Source: Nonlabens sp.
Lineage (GTDB): Bacteria > Bacteroidota > Bacteroidia > Flavobacteriales > Flavobacteriaceae
DNA length: 7,027 nt
Reading direction: 5' to 3'
Assembly (NCBI GenBank): GCA_023301395.1
Contig: JALZUY010000318.1
Location: 1 to 7,027 of the forward strand
A program made the translations under genes and the position numbers. Under the pieces are notes generated by a model. It had not been told where the DNA came from, made no database searches, and saw nothing but the letters and a program-made list of their open reading frames with translations. Positions 1-5,618 of the stretch are shown piece after piece. Numbering within the stretch: the first letter of the stretch is position 1; each line of letters begins with the position of its first letter.

Positions 1-789
1 TACTAGGTCTAACCACGAATCATTATCAATATCTACTAATACACCTTGAAAGGTATTATGAACATAGTCTAATCCAGCTTCTTTAGTGATACTAATAAAA
101 TTTTCGCTTCCAGTATTTAAAAGTAGTTCACTAGTAGAACCATAAGTATAATCTTCAAAAATGGTTTGTCCTTCCATTAACTCCTTCTTTAAATATGTAG
201 CCATAAATATGTCTAGATCTCCATCTTTATCAATATCACCAACTGTCAGTCCAGCAGGTGTTGATTTGTCATTTATAGGAGTGTTAATCTTTTTAACTGT
301 GAACTTCCCATCTGTGTTATAATAAATGGTTAATCCGTCTTCTCTACTCAAAATAATGTCTGTGAATCCATTATTATCAAAATCAGCAGAAACAGCAGCA
401 ACTGTAGTTACTTTATTCCCTTTTCTAGGTAGATTGACTTCACTAGAAATATCAACAAACTTATTATCTCTGTATGCAAAAATAGCGTCCTCTTGGAGCA
501 TTCCTCCTCCAAAAAATACTTCATCGACATTATCATTATCAATATCTATTAATGCAGATGACGCAAGTGGTAATGATTTTTCTCCATTATACTCATGTTT
601 AAAATCAAGCATAACCTCTTCAAATACAGGGATTTTTTCATCTTCAATCGAGACATCATATTTTTCTGATGTAGCATCATTCCAGAAAAACCAGATAACA
701 AGAGCTATTAACCCTACAATAATTAATAAAATAGTTATAAACGTTTTCTTAAATATGCTTAAGAGATTCCTTGTGTTTTTACTTAACAT
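1..789 (-). CDS. Membrane-anchored FG-GAP/VCBS repeat protein, C-terminus cut by window edge
   Basis: The frame is open from an ATG at 789 to position 1, giving 263 residues with no stop, so the C-terminus is missing. A basic N-terminus (K4, R7, K14, K15) is followed by one hydrophobic helix at about 16-36 ending in Trp/Phe. With no cleavage motif, this looks like a signal anchor that displays the rest outside the inner membrane. Four Asp/Asn-rich calcium-type loops follow: DIDNDNVDE (82-90), DFDNNGFTD (136-144), DIDKDGDLD (185-193) and DIDNDSWLD (253-261). These are the signature of FG-GAP/VCBS beta-propeller blades, and spacing of roughly 50-70 residues fits one loop per blade. Such proteins often mediate binding or adhesion; the ligand is unknown. 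The start codon overlaps the stop of the upstream gene as TAATG, implying translational coupling and membership of the TetR-led operon. An ASPIC/UnbV C-terminal domain is common in relatives, but that part is outside the window. Confidence 0.85.
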   Translation of the reverse strand, partial: MLSKNTRNLLSIFKKTFITILLIIVGLIALVIWFFWNDATSEKYDVSIEDEKIPVFEEVMLDFKHEYNGEKSLPLASSALIDIDNDNVDEVFFGGGMLQEDAIFAYRDNKFVDISSEVNLPRKGNKVTTVAAVSADFDNNGFTDIILSREDGLTIYYNTDGKFTVKKINTPINDKSTPAGLTVGDIDKDGDLDIFMATYLKKELMEGQTIFEDYTYGSTSELLLNTGSENFISITKEAGLDYVHNTFQGVLVDIDNDSWLDLV

Positions 790-1448
790 TATTGTTGAGT
801 TTTATTTAGTTGATTTAATTGAAATAGAGATAATGAAAAAAGTATGAAGTGTGTAACATTCATTGCAATAGGAGCTAAATGTTTTGCTAAATCCTCTGCA
901 AAAAACATGGTTGAGAAAACCAATAATAAAATTACAATTGGATTAAAAATAGCCATCCATTTTTTATAATAAGTACCTCCTTTTAAAATAGCAATTACAA
1001 ATACAATAGATAATACAGCGATTATTATGCGCAGTGCCTCAACTAATACCTCCATGTGACTAGTATAATGAGCTAGTAGGTTTTCATAACTTGGCGCGTC
1101 TATTGTACCTTTTAAATGAATTATATTACCGATAGAAGCTCTGGAACCTATCCATACACCACCTATTGCAAAAGCAATAAATCCTGTTGCTAATACGAGT
1201 CGTGCTAAAGTTTCATTACCTGACTTCAACATTCTATAAACATGAAGATATCCAGCAAAATAGAATGGTAAACCTATGACTGCAAGAAAATGGCCTGTAG
1301 TTAAATTATCCAAAGGCACAAATTTAAAAAATTCATAATTATCAGAATGTCCTAAGATCTCTGGGGAATAATGTAAAAAGTACTCTCCTAATCCCACAAG
1401 GATAGAAGCAATAAGGCCTAAGTAACCTAATATTCTAGTTAATTTCAT
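789..1448 (-). CDS. Six-helix membrane protein of unknown function
   Basis: This gene encodes 219 residues from an ATG at 1448 and ends in TAA overlapping the next start. I do not recognise the family with certainty; it resembles uncharacterised integral membrane proteins such as DUF6796. Hydrophobic segments lie at about 6-25, 51-73, 82-103, 132-155, 162-183 and 190-211, which implies six helices. Histidines sit in or next to the helices (H26, H53, H69, H111, H127, H131, H190, H200), together with E22, E133, E137, E185 and D186. That pattern could suit metal or haem binding or proton movement, but I see no diagnostic motif. The gene lies 21 bp downstream of the DUF2062 gene and overlaps the FG-GAP gene, so it is probably co-transcribed with both. 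It is a real gene by length, hydrophobic pattern and operon fit; its function is open. Confidence 0.8.
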   Translation of the reverse strand: MKLTRILGYLGLIASILVGLGEYFLHYSPEILGHSDNYEFFKFVPLDNLTTGHFLAVIGLPFYFAGYLHVYRMLKSGNETLARLVLATGFIAFAIGGVWIGSRASIGNIIHLKGTIDAPSYENLLAHYTSHMEVLVEALRIIIAVLSIVFVIAILKGGTYYKKWMAIFNPIVILLLVFSTMFFAEDLAKHLAPIAMNVTHFILFSLSLFQLNQLNKTQQ

Positions 1449-1469
1449 TATACATTTAGTTTTTTAATT

Positions 1470-1952
1470 TTAAGTTGATTGCTTTAAAGACTTTGCTTTA
1501 TATTTTTTAAAAAAAGTTAAAATCTCTTTTATTACAAAGTAAAGTACTACTCCAGATGGTATAGCTGTTAACGCCCAGCCTACAAAACCACAAAGTAATT
1601 CAAAAGATAATTCTTTAATAGTAACCCAAAAACTAGCATCATAACTAGCCTGAATAGCTTCATATGTTAAAAGAGTATGCTCAATACCGAAAACACTTGA
1701 CCCTATATTAATAAAAGGAATTATCAATAATAATTTTAAAGGCTCTATGACATAACTCAACACAATCATAATTGGTAAATTGAGTTTTAACGGTATGGCA
1801 ATAGCGGTTAACACAAGAGTAGCGATCCCAAAGATTGGAAAAATAGAAATCAATGCTGAAACTACTAAACTTAGAGCTAATTGTTTAGGTGTTAAACCTT
1901 GCTTAAACAACCCTTTAAGTTTCTCCCATATTTTAATGAATTTTAATTTCAT
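1470..1952 (-). CDS. DUF2062 family membrane protein
   Basis: This gene encodes 160 residues from an ATG at 1952. A basic amphipathic N-terminus (about 1-18) leads into the DUF2062 pattern: G19-L-T-P at the start of the first helix, a second part with F38-P-I-F-G, then L58-N-L-P and the stretch YVIEPLKLLLIIPF ending in INIG (about 67-84). In typical members the equivalent positions read G..P, P..G, LN.P and NP, so Glu70-Pro71 takes the place of the usual Asn-Pro. Hydrophobic helices lie at about 24-55, 59-82 and 118-146, and the C-terminus is Lys-rich and probably cytoplasmic. DUF2062 proteins are inner-membrane proteins of unresolved function, sometimes found beside glycosyltransferases or lipid-modifying enzymes; no such partner is seen here. 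It lies 17 bp after the TetR stop and 21 bp before the six-helix gene, which indicates an operon. Confidence 0.75.
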   Translation of the reverse strand: MKLKFIKIWEKLKGLFKQGLTPKQLALSLVVSALISIFPIFGIATLVLTAIAIPLKLNLPIMIVLSYVIEPLKLLLIIPFINIGSSVFGIEHTLLTYEAIQASYDASFWVTIKELSFELLCGFVGWALTAIPSGVVLYFVIKEILTFFKKYKAKSLKQST

Positions 1953-1969
1953 TTAATATTTTTATAGAA

Positions 1970-2533
1970 TTATAATCGTTTAAACGTGTTTTCTGTATAG
2001 TTTTTTAATTGATCATCTAAACAAATTTTAGATGCTGATGATAAACCAATCATCGAAATCATTAGATAATTTGCTTGCTCTTCTACAGTTTTTAAATCTT
2101 CATCATTTTCAAGAATGAGCTTATTCAAAAACACTTGCCTTAGATCATCTCTGAAACTCTCTATTTGCTTCACTATTTTGTTGTCAGTCTCTTTATCTAT
2201 ATCATTTAAAGTGTTAGTCACTAAACAACCTTTACCAAAACCTTTTCCTGCTGTTAGTTTTAAAAAATTATAGAAGTACTCTTTAATAGCTATAACCCCA
2301 GCTGTTGACCTTTCTAATTCGTTAGTTAGTCTACCTACCTTATTTCTATATAGTTTTAAGCATTCAATAAAAAGATTTTTCTTAGAATCGAAACTGGAAT
2401 AGATTGAAAATTTGTTGATTCCCATCTTTTGTTCAAGCATTTGCATTGAAGTGTTTTCATAGCCTTTTATCCAGAATAAATCCATCGCTCTTTCAAGTAC
2501 CTCTTCTTCTATATATTGTTTTTTTCTTGCCAT
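1970..2533 (-). CDS. TetR/AcrR-family transcriptional regulator, NemR-like
   Basis: This gene encodes 187 residues from an ATG at 2533. The N-terminus carries the TetR fold: a first helix with V12-L-E-R-A-M-D-L-F and K23-G-Y, then the DNA-binding helix-turn-helix at about 27-49 with N27-T-S-M, MGIN (37-40) and IYSSF (44-48), followed by K51-K-N-L-F. The C-terminal half is an all-helical ligand and dimer domain containing GCLVTN (102-107). From memory of E. coli NemR, C103 aligns with its sensing Cys106 in the motif GCL, and K169 aligns with Lys175, each six residues after a conserved Gly. NemR is a repressor relieved by electrophiles and hypochlorite. The gene heads a four-gene unit and has an 18-bp palindrome 21 bp upstream of its start, so autoregulation is likely. 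The family call is secure; the effector is inference. Confidence 0.9.
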   Translation of the reverse strand: MARKKQYIEEEVLERAMDLFWIKGYENTSMQMLEQKMGINKFSIYSSFDSKKNLFIECLKLYRNKVGRLTNELERSTAGVIAIKEYFYNFLKLTAGKGFGKGCLVTNTLNDIDKETDNKIVKQIESFRDDLRQVFLNKLILENDEDLKTVEEQANYLMISMIGLSSASKICLDDQLKNYTENTFKRL

Positions 2534-2550
2534 TTTTCTCTATACATGAA

Positions 2551-2558
2551 CAAAACTA
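2551..2558 (-). promoter_or_regulatory. Possible Bacteroidota -7 box for the TetR operon
   Basis: On the minus strand this reads TAGTTTTG, an exact match to the Bacteroidota -7 consensus TAnnTTTG. No clear TTG lies at the expected -33 spacing, only T-rich sequence, and the leader would be about 10 nt, so the call is tentative. It overlaps the proposed operator, which would let a bound repressor block the promoter. A near match with one extra base (TAATATTTG, minus strand, about 2590-2598) is an alternative with a longer leader. Confidence 0.35.
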
Positions 2559-2572
2559 ACTAAACAGTTAGT
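2555..2572. promoter_or_regulatory. Palindromic operator candidate for the TetR regulator
   Basis: The + strand reads ACTAACT-AAAC-AGTTAGT, a perfect 7-bp inverted repeat around a 4-bp centre. An 18-bp two-fold site just ahead of a tetR-type start codon is the usual layout for autorepression. A single half-site, GTTAGTA, recurs at 2609-2615. That is 42 bp from the same heptamer at 2567-2573, about four helical turns, and could be a second weak contact. The protein that binds is inferred from position only. Confidence 0.65.
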
Positions 2573-2668
2573 AATAAAAGCTAGTCCTTCAAATATTATT
2601 AAACAAATGTTAGTACATTTATAAATCACCAGCACTTTAACACCTCTAAGGCATTGTTTTTTATTCAG

Positions 2669-3328
2669 TTAACTAATCTTCGAGATAATCTTAGCATCAT
2701 AATCTATTATTTTTTCTTTACGCATTTTGCTTAAGATATTACTAACCGTTTGTCTTGAAGTATTGGTGAGATTTGCGATATCTTTATGTGTCAATAAATT
2801 TTGTGCTGTTGATTTTCCTGATTTATCTGTCTCACCGAATTCTTCTATGTAATCCAAAATAAATTCTTTAATTCTTGTCGAACTATCTTTAAACAATAAA
2901 TCGTTAAGCCTTCTCTCTAGCTTTTTAATTCGTAATCCATAGATTTTCAACATTCCATTTTTAAGGGATTTATGTTTTTCCATCAACCCTTCCATTTGCT
3001 CTGATTTAATATAGCAAATCACGCAATCTTCTAAAGCATAGGCGACTTCTTCAATAGCAGTTTCTTTATCAAAAAGAGTTAAGTCCCCAAAAATATTACC
3101 TCGCTTAATAATATATTTCACAGTATTACTGGAGTAATCTATGATCTTCACACTACCCCTTTTTAGAAAGAAAATACTATTTTCTTGTTCATACTTAAGT
3201 TCTATAGGTTTGCCTTTATCAAAGTTTTCCATTTCTAAAACCTTGCATATGCTCATCATATTAAGCATACCAAGCTTCTTGAAGAGATCAAAACCTTCTA
3301 AAAACCAATACTTTGTAGTTGCTTTCAA
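2669..3328 (-). CDS. Crp/Fnr-family transcriptional regulator with a TTG start
   Basis: This gene encodes 219 residues. The N-terminal cyclic-nucleotide-binding fold covers about 10-125, with FLEGFDLF (9-16), IFFLKRGSVKI (52-62) and the effector cassette GDLTLFDK from 81. A long dimer helix spans about 125-145. The winged helix-turn-helix covers about 150-212, with LTHKDIANLTNTSRQTVSNI (179-198) and recognition helix SRQTVSNILSKM (191-202), close to the E. coli CRP recognition helix. In the cassette, Ile92 and Glu93 stand where CRP has the cAMP-binding Arg82 and Ser83, so cAMP is an unlikely effector. The only cysteines are C28, C102 and C105, too few and wrongly placed for an FNR iron-sulfur cluster. 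The start is TTG: an in-frame TAA lies two codons upstream, and the first ATG is residue 21, which would remove the conserved YWFLEGFDLF segment. The gene appears to be transcribed alone. Confidence 0.88.
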   Translation of the reverse strand: MKATTKYWFLEGFDLFKKLGMLNMMSICKVLEMENFDKGKPIELKYEQENSIFFLKRGSVKIIDYSSNTVKYIIKRGNIFGDLTLFDKETAIEEVAYALEDCVICYIKSEQMEGLMEKHKSLKNGMLKIYGLRIKKLERRLNDLLFKDSSTRIKEFILDYIEEFGETDKSGKSTAQNLLTHKDIANLTNTSRQTVSNILSKMRKEKIIDYDAKIISKIS

Positions 3329-3352
3329 ATTTTAGTGACTTTATTAAAACCT

Positions 3353-3360
3353 CAAATTTA
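3353..3360 (-). promoter_or_regulatory. Possible -7 box for the Crp/Fnr gene
   Basis: The minus strand reads TAAATTTG, an exact TAnnTTTG match, 24 bp before the TTG start. At a 19-bp spacing the -33 triplet is TTA rather than TTG, a two-of-three match. A leader of about 15-20 nt would support the TTG start. In such AT-rich DNA chance matches are common, so the call is moderate. Confidence 0.4.
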
Positions 3361-3527
3361 ACAATACTAAACAAATTTTTAACATTTTAATATATTGATA
3401 GTTACTTCATACGACAGCTAATGGTAATTTTAGATGAAATTAAAACATATACCTAGCTCGATAAAATGGATAAGTATAATGATATGTAATTGCAGATTTA
3501 TTATTTAGATTTTTAAGAAGAAGAAAC

Positions 3528-3578
3528 TGTAGGCTTCCCCTTTTTGTAGACTTCCCCTAATTGTAGGCTTCCCCTTTT
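3528..3578. repeat. Three tandem 17-bp repeats
   Basis: Three units are joined at an exact 17-bp period on the + strand: TGTAGGCTTCCCCTTTT (3528-3544), TGTAGACTTCCCCTAAT (3545-3561) and TGTAGGCTTCCCCTTTT (3562-3578). Units 1 and 3 are identical; unit 2 differs at four positions. On the minus strand the core reads GGGGAAGYCTACA. The CCCC blocks stand out from the surrounding AT-rich DNA. They could be repeated protein-binding sites, iterons or alternative pairing partners for the inverted copy nearby. Confidence 0.9.
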
Positions 3579-3653
3579 TAGGACACCTTAAAGTTCGATA
3601 AATAATTATTATTTATCGAATTATTAACTAACCTAATTAGAAGAAGCCTACAA
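3544..3653 (-). repeat. Long inverted repeat, likely minus-strand RNA hairpin
   Basis: An inverted copy of the tandem unit lies at 3636-3653. As minus-strand RNA, 3636-3653 pairs with unit 2 (3544-3561) over 18 consecutive pairs, three of them G-U. It also pairs with unit 3 (3561-3575) over 15 pairs, two of them G-U. The unit 3 register is centred on 3607, which is also the centre of the inner palindrome at 3594-3620, so the two inverted repeats are nested. In the same register TTAGG at 3578-3582 pairs with CCTAA at 3632-3636. On the + strand the G-U positions become A-C mismatches, so the structure favours minus-strand RNA or single-stranded DNA. There is no U-tract, so a simple terminator is unlikely. 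The function is unknown. Confidence 0.7.
3594..3620. repeat. Perfect 12-bp-arm palindrome with 3-nt centre
   Basis: TTCGATAAATAA (3594-3605) and TTATTTATCGAA (3609-3620) are exact reverse complements around a central TTA. The arms are AT-rich, and neither side carries a T-run. It forms the tip of the larger inverted repeat. It could fold as a hairpin or bind a dimeric protein. Confidence 0.85.
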
Positions 3654-3719
3654 AAGTTTAACAAATCAACTGATAGTAATAGTGAGAATTTAGAAACTTA
3701 AACACATTTATCTTAATCA

Positions 3720-3731
3720 TTACTTGAGTAA
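3720..3731. promoter_or_regulatory. Short palindrome TTACTTGAGTAA
   Basis: Arms of 5 bp (TTACT and AGTAA) surround a TG centre. It lies between the kinase terminator and the repeat element, where a promoter for that element would be expected. It is not a close match to the FNR (TTGAT-N4-ATCAA) or CRP (TGTGA-N6-TCACA) sites. A palindrome this short can occur by chance. Confidence 0.2.
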
Positions 3732-3774
3732 AGTAGACTCTCAATTTAAGATCTAATAAATGACAGGTAAGAAC

Positions 3775-3806
3775 TTTAAAATCTCGCTTTCGCGAAAGCA
3801 AGATTA
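3775..3806 (-). terminator. Rho-independent-type terminator after the sensor kinase
   Basis: Ten bases after the kinase stop codon, the minus-strand transcript can fold a stem of 10-11 bp (ATCTTGCTTT with AAAGCGAGAT, one U-G pair) around a CGCG loop, followed by a short run of four U. The single imperfection is U-G on the minus strand but A-C on the + strand, which points to minus-strand use. The U-tract is short, so termination may be partial. The core GCTTTCGCGAAAGC is a 14-bp perfect palindrome and may belong to a repeat family in this genome. Confidence 0.65.
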
Positions 3807-3815
3807 CACTAATGC

Positions 3816-5603
3816 TTAATCACAAGGGATAGTGAAATAAAATGTAGTTCCTAAATTCACTTCACTCTCTAGCCATATATCACCTTTATGTATAGAAACA
3901 ATTTTTTTACAATGAGCAAGCCCAATCCCTGTTCCTGCATATTCATCTGCAGTATGTAATCTTTGGAATATCAAAAATATTCTTTCTTGATGTTCCTTTG
4001 GTATTCCTATGCCGTTATCCTTAAATGCGAATTGCCATACTTTTTTATCCAGTTGCGATTTATTTTTAGTTTTAATTACATTAATATCTAAAATAGGCGG
4101 ACGATTATCAGGACAAAACTTTAAAGCATTTGTAACTAAGTTTTGAAATAACAATCGCAATTCAATATCCGATCCGCTTAAGATTGGTAAATCTTCAAAC
4201 ATAATCGTAGCGTGACTATGTTTTATTAGGGAATCTACATCCTTTACTAGATCAATCATTAATTGATTACAGTCCACTTGAGTAAAAACTCTGTCTTTTT
4301 CAATTCGCGAATATTCTAAAAGAACTTTAATAAGCCTTTTCATGCGCAAACTAGCCTCTTCTATAAAATCGATACTTTGTTTACCGAGGTCATCAAATAA
4401 ATCTTTGTAATCATTTTTAATTAAGCCTATAAAGCTAGAAATAGTATTCAAAGGCTCTTGCAAATCATGGCTAGCGATATATGCAAACTGCTCAAGATCT
4501 CCATTTTTTCTAGTAAGTTCCTCAGACTGATATAAAATGGTTGCATTTTTAACAATAAGTTGTTTGAATAATTTATCCTTACTTCTAAAGCTTCTATAGG
4601 CTATAATTCCAGCTATTAACAGTAATAATGCAATTACTGCCAGTATCCAATTCAAGTTTTCCATTAAGGATAATTCAAAAGATTGTTTTACAAGTTTATT
4701 CTCTTGATCTAGAATCGCTATTTGTTGATTATTTATACTGTTCTGTCGTAATAAAATTTCCTTTTCCCTATTTTTCAAAATAGAATCTTGAATGATTAGT
4801 TTTATGGTTTGATCCGTAATTCTAATTTCAAGTTCTTGTTCAATAATTTTCTTTTCTATTATTGTTTTTTTCTGTAATTCCTCTTTACTAAGTAATTCCT
4901 TTATAGAGCTATTCTTAATCCTAACAACTTCTTGAATTGTGTCCAACAATTCAGTTTTATCATTTAACTCTGCAGCCTGTTTATTAATAAGAGAATCTTG
5001 AGATATTACTTGTTGTTGGGTAATTCTAAGCGAATCCTGTGCTTCTTGGAAAAAAGCAAGCCACTTTTCTGCAGTTTTAATGGAATACGATTTCAACGAA
5101 GGTGCAATTGAAAAGCCATGCTCTTTTAAGAGATTTTCGTTAATTTGATGTCTAAAAGTATTCCCAACTCTCACAATGTTAATCATAGCTGCGTCAAAAA
5201 TGTAATCCTCAGATATAACTAACACTCCTTTACCTTTAACAGATTGAAGGATGTAAGGCATTTGAAAATTATACTTTTTGTTGACGTATAAGACCTGAAC
5301 ATCCTTTATGTTTTTTACAATAAGAAATTTAAGTACGTTTACTGGAAGAGTTTGTATATCTCTTTTTTGAGACATTGATGTGAAATCAATAATAGTTCTA
5401 TCTGGACCTAAGACTCCTATTTTAAAGGAGCCACTTAGATCATTAGGCCAGTTAACTTGTTGTGCTAGATTGTAAACATAGATAGATCTTTGAATTCGTG
5501 ATACTTGAGTTTCTGTATTCTGTCCATTACAATAAGAAGAAAATCCTATTATCACTAATACGATACAAACTTTAAAAAATCTCACAAATTCAATAATTCT
5601 CAT
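3816..5603 (-). CDS. Sensor histidine kinase with periplasmic YfiR/DUF4154-like domain
   Basis: This gene encodes 595 residues from an ATG at 5603. A signal sequence (about 1-28, hydrophobic 9-22) is followed by a YfiR/HmsC-like domain (about 35-182): YVYNLAQQVNWP (42-53), FKIGVLGPD (60-68), the VLVISED strand (127-133) and INIVRVGNTFRHQIN (141-155). A periplasmic coiled coil runs about 185-315, a membrane helix about 318-337, and a short cytoplasmic coiled coil leads to the DHp helices with phospho-acceptor H379 in ASHDLQEP. The ATPase domain has the N box (N488, N492), G1 DNGIGI (529-534), the F box (543-548), G2 GTGIGL (557-562) and G3 around NLGTT (583-587), so it should be active. There is no receiver domain, so a separate response regulator is needed and none is present. 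YfiR in Pseudomonas is a periplasmic brake on a diguanylate cyclase; here the domain presumably gates the kinase directly. The gene starts 15 bp after the receptor stop and is probably co-transcribed with it. Confidence 0.9.
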   Translation of the reverse strand: MRIIEFVRFFKVCIVLVIIGFSSYCNGQNTETQVSRIQRSIYVYNLAQQVNWPNDLSGSFKIGVLGPDRTIIDFTSMSQKRDIQTLPVNVLKFLIVKNIKDVQVLYVNKKYNFQMPYILQSVKGKGVLVISEDYIFDAAMINIVRVGNTFRHQINENLLKEHGFSIAPSLKSYSIKTAEKWLAFFQEAQDSLRITQQQVISQDSLINKQAAELNDKTELLDTIQEVVRIKNSSIKELLSKEELQKKTIIEKKIIEQELEIRITDQTIKLIIQDSILKNREKEILLRQNSINNQQIAILDQENKLVKQSFELSLMENLNWILAVIALLLLIAGIIAYRSFRSKDKLFKQLIVKNATILYQSEELTRKNGDLEQFAYIASHDLQEPLNTISSFIGLIKNDYKDLFDDLGKQSIDFIEEASLRMKRLIKVLLEYSRIEKDRVFTQVDCNQLMIDLVKDVDSLIKHSHATIMFEDLPILSGSDIELRLLFQNLVTNALKFCPDNRPPILDINVIKTKNKSQLDKKVWQFAFKDNGIGIPKEHQERIFLIFQRLHTADEYAGTGIGLAHCKKIVSIHKGDIWLESEVNLGTTFYFTIPCD

Positions 5604-5618
5604 ATACTATGATAAAAA

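Larger units (their letters stand above)
3329..3815. other. 487-bp intergenic region without a convincing gene
   Basis: Both strands are broken by frequent stops. The longest ATG frames that I read on the + strand are 24 codons (3434-3508) and 19 codons (3760-3819); neither resembles a known protein. From the kinase side towards the regulator, the region holds the kinase terminator, a short palindrome (3720-3731), an inverted-repeat and tandem-repeat element (3528-3653), about 165 bp of featureless AT-rich DNA, and the likely promoter of the Crp/Fnr gene. The gap is far larger than any other spacing in the window, so an untranslated RNA or a small mobile-element remnant is possible. Confidence 0.7.

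Noticed and set aside
326..847. A 173-codon frame on the + strand
   Set aside because: It lies opposite the FG-GAP gene, which has four calcium-type loops and a membrane anchor in the correct frame. The + strand product is Ser/Ile-rich without domain features.
2594..2668. Intrinsic terminator after the Crp/Fnr gene
   Set aside because: I found only a 3-bp stem (CCT/AGG) and no paired U-tract in the minus-strand direction, so I could not support one.
3141..3335. A 64-codon frame on the + strand
   Set aside because: It is wholly antisense to the N-terminal domain of the Crp/Fnr gene and shows no independent motif.
3434..3508. Small + strand frame of 24 codons (starts MKLKHIPSS)
   Set aside because: It has no ribosome-binding or promoter context and no recognisable homologue, and a frame this short is expected by chance.
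3528..3578. CRISPR array
   Set aside because: The units are 17 bp and directly joined with no spacers, and no cas gene is present.
3528..3653. Retron non-coding RNA or diversity-generating element
   Set aside because: The inverted repeats recall a retron, but no reverse transcriptase gene or variable repeat is in the window.
3760..3819. Small + strand frame of 19 codons running through the terminator palindrome
   Set aside because: Its codons are mostly the terminator stem and the kinase stop region. It is better explained as a by-product of the palindrome.
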